From Phocaeicola dorei (lineage in GTDB: Bacteria; Bacteroidota; Bacteroidia; Bacteroidales; Bacteroidaceae), in the NCBI RefSeq assembly GCF_013009555.1, contig NZ_CP046176.1, forward strand, positions 2,387,501 through 2,451,500: 64,000 nucleotides of DNA, read 5' to 3'. Under the pieces are notes generated by a model. That model searched no databases and had not been told where the DNA came from. It saw nothing but the letters and a program-made list of their open reading frames with translations. Of this stretch, positions 26,783 through 34,503 are shown piece by piece. Made by a program: the position numbers and the translations under genes. Position 1 is the stretch's first letter. Every line of letters starts with the position of its first letter.

Positions 26783-27562
26783 ATGGTGAAAATTATAGCA
26801 GTCCATAATCAGAAGGGTGGAGTTGGCAAGACTACTACCACTACCAATGTGGGGTTCGAACTGGCACGAAAAGGATACAAGGTCCTTCTTGCTGATTTGG
26901 ATCCGCAAGCCACTCTGACCGCGGCTTTGGGGGTGACAGATCCGGAAGAAACGGTTTTCTCGGCTTTGCAGGGTGCGGTGGATGGCAAGGAAACGCGGCT
27001 TCCATGGATACGGTTGCAGGAGAATATATCCCTGTGCCCGTCATGCAGGAAAATGGCGGATGCGGAGTATCTTCTGCAGAACGAATACGGGAGGGAAAAT
27101 TTCCTTAAAGAACTGGCTGCCAGAACGGATGGAGGGTACGATTTTGTGCTTCTTGACTGCCCGCCGGCTGTCGGACTGATCACGGTCAACGCGCTTGTGG
27201 CCGCCACCGATCTGATTATACCGGTGCAGCCGGAAGTGGCTTCTTTATATGGTCTGGTTTCCATCCTGGATACGGTTGCTGTAATACAGAGGAAGATCAA
27301 CAGGGGACTGAACCTGCTCGGCATGCTGGTGACACAGTATGACAGAAGGACTACATTGCATGCGGAGATATTGGAAGCGATGCGGAAACAGTACGGGGAA
27401 ACGGTCTTTTCCACGGTCATCAGCCGTTCCATCAGGGTGGCAGAGTCCATGAGCAGAAAGACGGATGTCGTATCTTACAGCAGGAACAGCAGTGGAGCGG
27501 CGGACTACCGGTCCCTTACCCGGGAGATCCTGTCCAGATTGAATATGGTTGACAACAAATAA
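26783..27562 (+). CDS. ParA-family ATPase (TraA-like)
   Basis: The 259 residues have the deviant Walker A motif KGGVGKTTT at the N-terminus (HNQKGGVGKTTTTTNVG), LLADLDPQAT, and a Walker B-like LLDCPPAVG. It is most like Soj/ParA ATPases. CTnDOT-type elements encode such a protein as TraA at the head of the tra region. It would help element maintenance or position the transfer machinery. A small DNA-binding-type gene follows 15 nt later. Confidence 0.9.
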   Translation: MVKIIAVHNQKGGVGKTTTTTNVGFELARKGYKVLLADLDPQATLTAALGVTDPEETVFSALQGAVDGKETRLPWIRLQENISLCPSCRKMADAEYLLQNEYGRENFLKELAARTDGGYDFVLLDCPPAVGLITVNALVAATDLIIPVQPEVASLYGLVSILDTVAVIQRKINRGLNLLGMLVTQYDRRTTLHAEILEAMRKQYGETVFSTVISRSIRVAESMSRKTDVVSYSRNSSGAADYRSLTREILSRLNMVDNK

Positions 27563-27577
27563 AAGTAAATAAAGAAT

Positions 27578-27811
27578 ATGGGAAAATTTATTGGAATTGA
27601 CGAGATTCTGCAGGGCGGAACACCAAACCGTCCCACACACTCCACTCCGGAGGAGGGGAAGAAAGGGGAAGCACTGGCCAGAACCTCACTGGAGTATCCG
27701 TTGGAACTGCACCGCAAGGTGAAGAAATACGCTGTTGACGCTGGAATGAAGGAGAAGCAGGTCATAGCACAGGCTATACGGGAATTCTTCGAGAGAGTGG
27801 AGAAAGAATAA
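27578..27811 (+). CDS. Small ParB/RHH-like partner of ParA
   Basis: The 77-residue protein has an unstructured N-terminus and a C-terminal segment with ribbon-helix-helix character (ARTSLEYPLELHRKVKKYAVDAGMKEKQVIAQAIREFFERV). Its position right after a ParA gene and this fold suggest the DNA-binding partner of the ATPase. The assignment rests on context. Confidence 0.7.
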   Translation: MGKFIGIDEILQGGTPNRPTHSTPEEGKKGEALARTSLEYPLELHRKVKKYAVDAGMKEKQVIAQAIREFFERVEKE

Positions 27812-27831
27812 AGAACATAAAATTGAAGAAA

Positions 27832-29628
27832 ATGAAGACATTCGGATATTTGTTGATGGCGGTCATGGCGTGCATGACATGTTCCTGCCGGGATGAGGAA
27901 CCACTGCCGGACCCGGTTCCTCCCGTAATGGAGCCGGAAAATCCCGGAAACCCGGAAGAGCCGGATACGGGAAAGGTGTACATCGGCATCGCCCCTATCA
28001 TCGAGAACATGCAGGAACAGAGGGCCGTGGTGGAGAACTGGAAGGAGGGGCATTGCCTGGGAGTGACAGCTGCAGGGGATGTGAACATACCCTTCACTTT
28101 TGACGGCAGGCGGTGGAAAGCCGGAAAACAGGTGGAGGTGACGGCTGAGCAGAAAGTGTCCGCCTATTATCCTTATAATGTACAATATACGGACATGACC
28201 GCCATACCTGTGGACATCACGACACAGGAGGATTATATGTATGGAGAAGGAGGGGTAAGCGTTGAGAAGCCGAGCGCGGTCCTTGTGATGAAGCATGCTC
28301 TCTCCCTGGTCAGGATCCTGATAAAAAAGAATGATTATACAGGTGACGGGAGGGTGGATGCGGTCACTTTTGGAGGTGTAAGGCTGTCTGCGTCCATGGA
28401 TGTCACGTCCGGAAAGCTCCTTCCGACAGGACAGCCCGGAGAATATAAGGCCGGAGGGAACTACACACTGGACGATGCCTCTCCGGTATATGTGGAGGCA
28501 ATCCTGATGCCTGTGGGTACGGCTGAGGGTATCACTGTCAATGTACATGTGGACGGGAGGGATTTTACCTATGCCCTGCCGCCTACCCATGTGTGGAATC
28601 CCGGCATGATCTATACTTACACTCTGAATATGAAATCCGGTTATAACTGTGAGGTGGACGTGGACCATGTGCCGATGGATGAGGAGTATTGGAGCACTTT
28701 CGGAAAGACCGACCGGATTGTCATGAGGGATTGCGGGACGGACAGGATTTATATATGGCCGAATTATACGTTCTATGGCTATGACACCTATACCGGTGAG
28801 GGTAAGGTCTGGGGATTCTTTTTGCGGTATAGAAACCGTGGAGGTGGGGAAGACTTCGCCGGACAGGCACGGTTCGTGCTGATGGATGGGGACAGGATTG
28901 TGGAACAGTACCAGCCGTTTGATATCAAATGCGGAAACGGTGCATGGGACGGATACTGCAAGTATTGTTATGTGCAGGCCGTGCCGGGGACATACCGGCT
29001 GGCAGTGCTGTTCAAAAAGAACGGGGAGTCAGCCTGGTTCAAGCCTTACGGATACGATCAGAATTCCAATGATGGGGAATGGATGTATGAGGTGAGACCG
29101 GCCACTGATATGCCGGCACTTCGGATGATAACATTAGAGAATCAGAAATGCAATACGTTTCTGGCATATCCTGTTCCTGATAATGACTGGTTCAATATAG
29201 TCTATACGCTTTCAAACAAAAGCAGGAAAGCCATGAAAGGGACTGTAAAGGTTGTATGGGAGAGGGAGTTCAAACTGGAATCCAACTCCTACAGACCGAG
29301 TGATAAAAAGGAGAACAAGATTGATGACTATGAATGGCGCGATGAACTGGGAAGCTGCACTGTTGACATAGCGGCAGGAGTACGTTTTTGGAAAGGGATA
29401 GTATCCTGCAAGTTCCCGATTCAGCGAGCAAATCCAAGAGATCCTGTTAGCGGTGTTGGTTATTGCACTCCGATAGCCCATTTGTATTATCGGGAAGAAG
29501 GAAGCTGTGAGTGGAAGCTTTTGCGGTGTGACACAGAATACCTGTTCAACCGGAACTATCCGGGTTCCGAGTCTGCAAAAATGGATGAAGCGTTTAATTA
29601 CTTAGGCATTATACCCCAAAGTTGGTAA
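27832..29628 (+). CDS. Fimbrillin-family lipoprotein
   Basis: The start is the ATG at 27832 (MKTFGYLLMAVMACMTCSC). The signal ends in a lipobox with cysteine near residue 19. The first half has fimbrillin hallmarks (VSAYYPYNVQYTDMTAIPVDITTQEDYMYG, KHALSLVRILIKK). The second half (about 290-598) is beta-rich and unfamiliar. The total of 598 residues is long for a fimbrial subunit and may mark a tip adhesin. It follows the ParA pair at 20 nt and is read in the same direction. Confidence 0.8.
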   Translation: MKTFGYLLMAVMACMTCSCRDEEPLPDPVPPVMEPENPGNPEEPDTGKVYIGIAPIIENMQEQRAVVENWKEGHCLGVTAAGDVNIPFTFDGRRWKAGKQVEVTAEQKVSAYYPYNVQYTDMTAIPVDITTQEDYMYGEGGVSVEKPSAVLVMKHALSLVRILIKKNDYTGDGRVDAVTFGGVRLSASMDVTSGKLLPTGQPGEYKAGGNYTLDDASPVYVEAILMPVGTAEGITVNVHVDGRDFTYALPPTHVWNPGMIYTYTLNMKSGYNCEVDVDHVPMDEEYWSTFGKTDRIVMRDCGTDRIYIWPNYTFYGYDTYTGEGKVWGFFLRYRNRGGGEDFAGQARFVLMDGDRIVEQYQPFDIKCGNGAWDGYCKYCYVQAVPGTYRLAVLFKKNGESAWFKPYGYDQNSNDGEWMYEVRPATDMPALRMITLENQKCNTFLAYPVPDNDWFNIVYTLSNKSRKAMKGTVKVVWEREFKLESNSYRPSDKKENKIDDYEWRDELGSCTVDIAAGVRFWKGIVSCKFPIQRANPRDPVSGVGYCTPIAHLYYREEGSCEWKLLRCDTEYLFNRNYPGSESAKMDEAFNYLGIIPQSW

Positions 29629-30151
29629 AAGACGATAACAGGCCCCATTCTTCCTAAAGAAAAAAGATAAGACATGATAGTCAATGTACCGATTTACAGG
29701 AGAACCGTATAGAAAGATTTCAAGATCTTCTTTACGCTCCTTGTAATAAATTTGGCTGTTAGTATTGATGTTTGGAATAGTGCGGTTTATGATAATGACA
29801 GCCGGTATGTGCAATGTGAACAAGCTGGAATGCCTTTTTCTGAAGGATTCCGGCTTGTTTATTACATGGCTGAAAAAACAAGACAAATAAGAGGGATGTG
29901 TCCATAGTGTTCCTGGAACACCCGGTATTTGGGTAGAACTCCGGTAGAAAATGTTTTCTCCACCCTTTTGAAGGAGAAAAAGTATGGGCAGACGGTCTTG
30001 CAATCGCTCCGTTCCGGTGTTTTATCTTGAGTTTTGTTATGTTTTTTCTATTTTCTACCATTGTTCTACCAGTAGGGCGGGGAAAGTAATGATATCACAC
30101 TTTTATCAAGGAATTACATATAGAATGCAGGGGTATATTGGTCAGATTTAG
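29629..30151. other. Intergenic region without supported gene
   Basis: The stretch holds only short frames without recognisable motifs. It ends at the Fic promoter. Confidence 0.4.
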
Positions 30152-30159
30152 TATCTTTG
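30152..30159 (+). promoter_or_regulatory. -7 element of the Fic gene
   Basis: TATCTTTG matches TAnnTTTG exactly and lies 17 nt before the Fic start codon. A clear -33 TTTG is not visible. Confidence 0.5.
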
Positions 30160-30176
30160 CAAAAAATGGTACTGAT

Positions 30177-31022
30177 ATGGAGGACAAGTTGATTTCCCGA
30201 TATGATATTTTAGTGAACCGGTACAAGGAACTTGTATCTGAGAAGCTGAGCAGGAAAGATTTTATAGAATACAATGAAATTCTATTCTCGGCGCATAGCT
30301 GTGCTATAGAGGGGAACAGTTTTTCAGTGGACGAGACCCGCACCTTGAAAGAAAAAGGGCTGGGCATGATCCCCAAAGGCAAGACCTTGCTGGAGGCATT
30401 TGAAATCCTGGATCATTTCCAGGCTTATGAATATCTTCTGAAGAATTTGGACAGGCCGCTGACCGAGGAACTCCTGAAGGAAACCCACCGGCTGCTGACG
30501 GAACATACCCTCTCTTACAAGACCCAATACGATGAAATACCGTCCAACCCGGGAGAATATACAACAGTGGACATGTGTGCCGGTGATACGATATTTGGGG
30601 ACCATGAGCAGCTGATAAAGCAGGTCCCCCGCCTGTTACAAAGCACCCAGCAGGTCCTGGACTCCGGGAAGATCCATCCGATGATCATCGCGGCAAGATT
30701 TCATGGATTTTATGAATATCTGCATCCCTTCCGGGACGGAAACGGTCGTCTGGGACGTCTGATGTCCAATTTTATATTGCTCAAAAAAGAACAGCCGCTG
30801 CTGATAATCCCCGGTTCGCAGAGAGAGGAATATATCACCGCCTTAAAATATATCAAAAAAGAGCGTACAGATGAATTTCTGATAGATTTTTTCTTCCGGA
30901 CATCCATAAAACGGATGGAACAGGAAATAGAGGAAAAAAAGAATCTCACGGAGAATTTTATCAGGGGGATGGAATTTGTTAGAAATGTAAAATCATCCAA
31001 TGATGACATTTCAGAAATCTAA
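30177..31022 (+). CDS. Fic-family protein with N-terminal inhibitory motif
   Basis: The start is the ATG at 30177 (MEDKLISRYDILVNRY). The 281 residues contain the complete Fic active site HPFRDGNGRLGR, which transfers AMP or another nucleotide part to a target hydroxyl. The N-terminal segment SCAIEGN fits the (S/T)xxxE(G/N) inhibitory motif of class II Fic proteins, so it is expected to self-inhibit. The target is unknown. It stands alone on the plus strand, next to the putative invertible segment. Confidence 0.9.
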   Translation: MEDKLISRYDILVNRYKELVSEKLSRKDFIEYNEILFSAHSCAIEGNSFSVDETRTLKEKGLGMIPKGKTLLEAFEILDHFQAYEYLLKNLDRPLTEELLKETHRLLTEHTLSYKTQYDEIPSNPGEYTTVDMCAGDTIFGDHEQLIKQVPRLLQSTQQVLDSGKIHPMIIAARFHGFYEYLHPFRDGNGRLGRLMSNFILLKKEQPLLIIPGSQREEYITALKYIKKERTDEFLIDFFFRTSIKRMEQEIEEKKNLTENFIRGMEFVRNVKSSNDDISEI

Positions 31023-31441
31023 TATTACATTCTGACAGTCCGAACAGTACTTTGCAGGCGAACTTTAAACAATCTGTTACGATTATAAATGTCTCTTTCA
31101 AAGATGAAGTTTTAATGGGACAATTAACCAGATCTGTTTCTGTTACCTCAGGTCATTCAGCGACTTACACTGTTTATGGTGTTGAAATCACAGAACGGGA
31201 AGATGATAGAGGAAATTACGACTCTTGGGAGGAAAATTATACCTTTGCAGTCACATCGGGATCTCCGGCATCACGATTGGATAGTTATGACAGATATAAC
31301 GGTGAGGTGTCTGAGAGCATGACCAGCAAAGAAAAATCATTCACTTTGGTTGTGGATGGTGTCACTGTTTGCTCCAATGAACCTATTTCAAATGTTGGCA
31401 AAGTTGATAAGGTAATTGGAAACTATAGGTATATTTTTTGA
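31019..31441 (+). pseudogene. Silent C-terminal cassette of a surface protein
   Basis: The open frame has no sensible start codon; an internal TTG at 31052 is the only early candidate. It opens with SDSPNSTLQANFKQSV, and the expressed surface gene on the opposite strand has SSNSTLQANFSKAG at its repeat boundary. The DNA CGAACAGTACTTTGCAGGCG(AACTTT) is identical over 26 bp in both and read in the same codon phase. The remaining 125 codons encode an alternative beta-rich C-terminus (VTSGHSATYTVYGVEITERE, SFTLVVDGVTVCSNEP). Inversion between the two 26-bp sites would attach it to the surface protein. Confidence 0.6.
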
Positions 31442-31573
31442 TTTAATTTCGCATTACAGATGAGGTTATGTCAGTGTTTTGACACCTCATCTTTCTCTGC
31501 CAAACTATTGGATACTTAAAATAGATTTTCACAATGTACTGGCAGTTATGAACGGCAACATAAAAATTAAAAA

Positions 31574-31606
31574 GAGCAACTGTTCATCTCGGACAGTTGC
31601 TCCTGT
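31574..31606 (+). terminator. Terminator after the silent cassette
   Basis: GAGCAACTGT and ACAGTTGCTC form a 10-bp perfect stem with a 9-nt loop. It would terminate whichever C-terminal cassette lies in this orientation. Confidence 0.7.
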
Positions 31607-31744
31607 AAAAACGGTTCAATATTAGTAAAAAACGACAATCTTTATGAATGAAATTATTTATAAAGACCCTGTATCTTTTGATAAGAACTGTTCTCTTCTT
31701 ATGAGGGCAAATTCAGTTCTTTATCAAGAAAGACGCAAAATATA

Positions 31745-32050
31745 TTATTTCAGTATTTCACCTTTCTCATTGAAGAACACCGTACTTTCAGCTCCCTCCT
31801 TGTCTGTCAGAACAACCTGATAGGTCTTGCTGCCATCCTCTGCCGCTTCCACCGCCGCTTCCTTGACGGTTGATTCCGCAAAATTTTTGGCGATTGCTTC
31901 CGTTACCGCTGCCGGAAGGTCTTTCACTTCAATAGGGGTGAAGTCATTTACTGCCATGACTGTTTCAACACCTGAAGTCAAATTTTCGGCAAATGCCACT
32001 GTTGTTCCTAATCCCATTACCAATGCTACTGCAACAAAAAATTTTTTCAT
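31745..32050 (-). CDS. Small secreted PepSY-like protein
   Basis: The 101 residues have a signal peptide (MKKFFVAVALVMGLGTTVAFA). One domain follows (VKDLPAAVTEAIAKNFAESTVKEAA, YQVVLTDKEGAESTVFFNEKGEILK), resembling the putative beta-lactamase-inhibitor-like PepSY family. It would be periplasmic or exported. It lies inside the putative invertible segment. Confidence 0.75.
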   Translation of the reverse strand: MKKFFVAVALVMGLGTTVAFAENLTSGVETVMAVNDFTPIEVKDLPAAVTEAIAKNFAESTVKEAAVEAAEDGSKTYQVVLTDKEGAESTVFFNEKGEILK

Positions 32051-32328
32051 AATCTTATATTTTTAATGGTTATTGTTTTACGATAATGATAAGGCAATTC
32101 CCATGCCAAAAGAATATTTATTCTGATTATCAGTTAATTGTTATTTTTTTATTATGTAAAAAATGGAAATAATCCTCATATAGTGTGGTCTGATGTAGAA
32201 TGTTTCCACACTTATAAAAATAGGCAGGAATTCTGCCTATTTTGTGCGTAAAACCAAAATCTGTTGCACATTAACTTCTGTTACAAGTTCTTTTTTATTT
32301 TGTATGACAAGATAAAGGCTATTATAAC

Positions 32329-32366
32329 AAGAGGCTGTCAAGTCATTTTTTTAAGACAGCCCTTGT
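32329..32366 (-). terminator. Terminator of the variable surface gene
   Basis: GGGCTGTC and GACAGCCTC (minus strand) form a stem around an A/T-rich loop. It lies right after the stop of the lipoprotein gene at 32370. Confidence 0.6.
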
Positions 32367-32369
32367 ATT

Positions 32370-33641
32370 TTATCTGATAGTGGACATGAATACAATGTTA
32401 ATAGTTATATCCTTTGTCGCTGTAAATGAATATGAACCGGCTGATGTCTGGGAGTATTCCCCAAGATCGTCCAAAGCCTGCCATCCGGTAGTAAAGAAAC
32501 CTCTCAGATAGTTATATCTCCAGCGGTCACCTTCTCCCGGCACGGCATAATCCGCACCATCCGCATATATTGTTACCCGGTCTCCATATGAGAACTCACG
32601 GGTTTGCTGACCGGAACTCAGACCGGTAGCAGAAAAGCCAATTCTGAAATCACCGTGCGTATACAAGGAGAAAGAATTGTTACTCCACATGCCAGTCTGT
32701 ATAGTCACCTTTATAGGATTGTCCGCTTTGAAATCGTATACGAATCTGCTTCCATCAGGATAACGGCTGTAATCATTGTACGTAAATAAATATTGACCAT
32801 ATTGTCCGGAGGGTATCCCGTTGCCATTCACATACCATTCATCCTCTCCATATTTCCAACCGGATTCCGGCTCTGGAGATATCAGGTAACCACCTCGTTC
32901 CAAGTTTTCATCATCCGGTGAAAGATTCAATACTATTTCTGAAGCAGATGGCAGCAATGTGGTTTCACCACGTTCATCAAAGACATCCAGTTTGCCTCTT
33001 CCTGTCCGGATGGAGAAATAGAACGTTTTACCGGCTTTTGAAAAGTTCGCCTGCAAAGTACTGTTCGAACTTTGCAACTGCACAGTGGTACTGGCTGAGG
33101 AGGCATTCATAATTTTTGCATCTCCTTTAGTCACAGTCCATCCGGAAAATGTGTATCCGGATTTTGCAACAGCGGTGATGGGGATATTGGTTTTTACTTT
33201 GTATGTTCCCCCTCCGGTAACAGTTCCTCCGGAGGTCGGATTGGCAGTCAGGGTCAAAGTACGTTTCTTTTCCTTGAACTTGCACTTGAATTTATGATCC
33301 TTGCCATTCAGAAAAACTTGATATGATACAGAACTTCCACTGCCTGTATAATTGTACTTTTGGGGTTCATCTGACGGTCCCCCGTAGAAATAGTCTATCT
33401 CATATCCGTCAGAGGCTTCAGCACCTACCGTGGGTCTTTCTTTACCATCATAAAGTCCCTCTCCATAAGCGGTACCACCGATAAACGATACGGTACGTGA
33501 GTCCGCATCCTCTTCTCCGTCAACCTCGATAGTCACCGCGGTCTTTCCGGTTGTGAGCTCTTTTTCAATTTCTTCACTGCATGAGCAGCCTAAGAAGATG
33601 GTTGCCAGCAGCACAATGTAATGTAAATGATTTGTTTTCAT
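32370..33641 (-). CDS. Surface lipoprotein with InlB/Listeria-Bacteroides-type repeat
   Basis: The start is the ATG at 33641, with a lipoprotein signal (MKTNHLHYIVLLATIFLGCSC). The N-terminal half has small beta domains (TAVTIEVDGEEDADSRTVSF) and one Listeria-Bacteroides-type repeat (LTANPTSGGTVTGGGTYKVK, GYTFSGWTVTKGD, STLQANF). The C-terminal half, about residues 200-423, is a different beta-rich region (YFSIRTGRGKLDVF, DDLGEYSQTSAGSYSFTATKD). The switch between halves is exactly where the 26-bp inverted repeat lies, so the C-terminus may be exchangeable. The promoter carries the 21-bp operator shared with the ArdC operon. Confidence 0.8.
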   Translation of the reverse strand: MKTNHLHYIVLLATIFLGCSCSEEIEKELTTGKTAVTIEVDGEEDADSRTVSFIGGTAYGEGLYDGKERPTVGAEASDGYEIDYFYGGPSDEPQKYNYTGSGSSVSYQVFLNGKDHKFKCKFKEKKRTLTLTANPTSGGTVTGGGTYKVKTNIPITAVAKSGYTFSGWTVTKGDAKIMNASSASTTVQLQSSNSTLQANFSKAGKTFYFSIRTGRGKLDVFDERGETTLLPSASEIVLNLSPDDENLERGGYLISPEPESGWKYGEDEWYVNGNGIPSGQYGQYLFTYNDYSRYPDGSRFVYDFKADNPIKVTIQTGMWSNNSFSLYTHGDFRIGFSATGLSSGQQTREFSYGDRVTIYADGADYAVPGEGDRWRYNYLRGFFTTGWQALDDLGEYSQTSAGSYSFTATKDITINIVFMSTIR

Positions 33642-33669
33642 AAATTGTATTTTGATAGTTTTTAATATG

Positions 33670-33707
33670 CAAATGTAAGTGGGAAGCAGCACAACCTTTT
33701 TGTGCTG
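33670..33707 (-). promoter_or_regulatory. Promoter with 21-bp operator palindrome, copy 2
   Basis: The -7 box TACATTTG (33670-33677, minus strand) is preceded, 9 bp upstream, by the same palindrome CAGCACAA-AAAGG-TTGTGCTG (33687-33707) as before the ArdC operon. The palindrome has no T tract and in copy 1 no gene ends near it, so it is more likely an operator than a terminator. Confidence 0.65.
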
Positions 33708-33714
33708 CCCTTCA

Positions 33715-33945
33715 CTAAATTTTAATTTTCAGTTGGATATCAAAAGATTTCTTGAAATAATATGTATTTCGTTCATTGTCATATTCAATCTCTGCACCCA
33801 TGGCCCGGAGCTCTAAGAAGTAATTAATGATTGTATTGCGATGTACGCCCATTTCCTTCGCTATTTTTGCGGCACTTCCTGTATGTTCTTTTTTCAGCAG
33901 ACGGGTCAGTGTCTGTAATCTTTCCATGTAGTCCAGTATTCTCAT
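33715..33945 (-). CDS. Small HTH DNA-binding protein
   Basis: The 76 residues contain a winged-helix-type HTH (LQTLTRLLKKEHTGSAAKIAKEMGVHRNTIINYFLELRAMGAEIEY in pieces: TGSAAKIAKEMGVHRNTII). It overlaps the M23 gene by 4 nt, ending the tra operon, and its stop lies 8 bp from operator copy 2. It is a natural candidate for the regulator of the shared palindrome, though this is inference. Confidence 0.8.
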   Translation of the reverse strand: MRILDYMERLQTLTRLLKKEHTGSAAKIAKEMGVHRNTIINYFLELRAMGAEIEYDNERNTYYFKKSFDIQLKIKI

Positions 33946-34493
33946 AATCCTCTTCTTTTTCTGATGTATGGCCTGACCGGCCTTCCGTACTTTCTCACCT
34001 CATAATGCAGATGGTTTCCCGTGCTTTTTCCGCTTGATCCGATGAATCCGATCACTTTGCCACTCCTGACCTCTTCACCTTCCGGAACATAACAGGCGGA
34101 CAAGTGCCCGTACAGGGTCACAAAACCATAGGCATGGCGTATCATCACACAGTATCCATATCCTCCCTTTCTTCCTGAGTATATGACTTTTCCATCAGCT
34201 GCGGCATGCACGGTCGATGCAAGTTCCGCCGCAATATCCACTCCTGAATGGAACCTGCGCTGTCCGGTAACCGGGTCGCTCCTCCATCCGTAGGCGGAAC
34301 TGATACGGTGGAACCGGTGTACAGGGGGATGTACCGGTATCCTGTATTCCAGATGATGCCTCTCCACGATGTCCATGATCTCCCCGATGCGCTCAAGACT
34401 GGAACACCGGGAGAGTGCGTCCTCCAATATGGCCCTTTCCTTATCAGGTACCGGACAGAAGAGGCATAGGAACAGAACTAGTTTCGTTATCAT
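33942..34493 (-). CDS. M23-family peptidoglycan peptidase
   Basis: The 183 residues have a signal-like N-terminus (MITKLVLFLCLFCPVP) and a LytM/M23 domain with the zinc ligands HSGVD and HLHYE (RRFHSGVDIAAEL, STGNHLHYEV). It probably opens the cell wall for the transfer apparatus. CTnDOT-type elements use a lysozyme in this role, as in the right-hand element at 61381. It lies 10 nt downstream of traN. Confidence 0.9.
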   Translation of the reverse strand: MITKLVLFLCLFCPVPDKERAILEDALSRCSSLERIGEIMDIVERHHLEYRIPVHPPVHRFHRISSAYGWRSDPVTGQRRFHSGVDIAAELASTVHAAADGKVIYSGRKGGYGYCVMIRHAYGFVTLYGHLSACYVPEGEEVRSGKVIGFIGSSGKSTGNHLHYEVRKYGRPVRPYIRKRRGL

Positions 34494-34503
34494 GTGGTAT
34501 TCT

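Larger units (their letters stand above)
31041..33067. other. Candidate invertible segment bounded by 26-bp inverted repeats
   Basis: The plus-strand sequence at 31041-31066 is the exact reverse complement of 33042-33067. Each lies in the same reading phase of a coding sequence, one silent and one expressed. The segment carries the silent cassette, a small secreted-protein gene, and the expressed C-terminal part of the lipoprotein at 32370-33641. The expressed-side site also has inverted arms AAAGTTCG / CGAACTTT around 16 bp, as recombinase sites often do. No recombinase gene is seen in the window, so it would act from elsewhere. Confidence 0.5.

Noticed and set aside
27505..28668. 387-residue minus-strand frame opposite the fimbrillin gene
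   Set aside because: It spans two plus-strand genes with clear motifs and shows none itself.
31052..31441. Independent 129-residue protein starting at TTG
   Set aside because: There is no credible start or signal, and the frame continues upstream into sequence matching the repeat boundary of a surface gene, so it is better read as a silent 3' cassette.
33687..33707. Terminator of the HTH gene at 33715
   Set aside because: There is no T tract, and the identical sequence at 25966-25986 has no gene ending near it but sits at the same distance from a promoter, so an operator is more likely.
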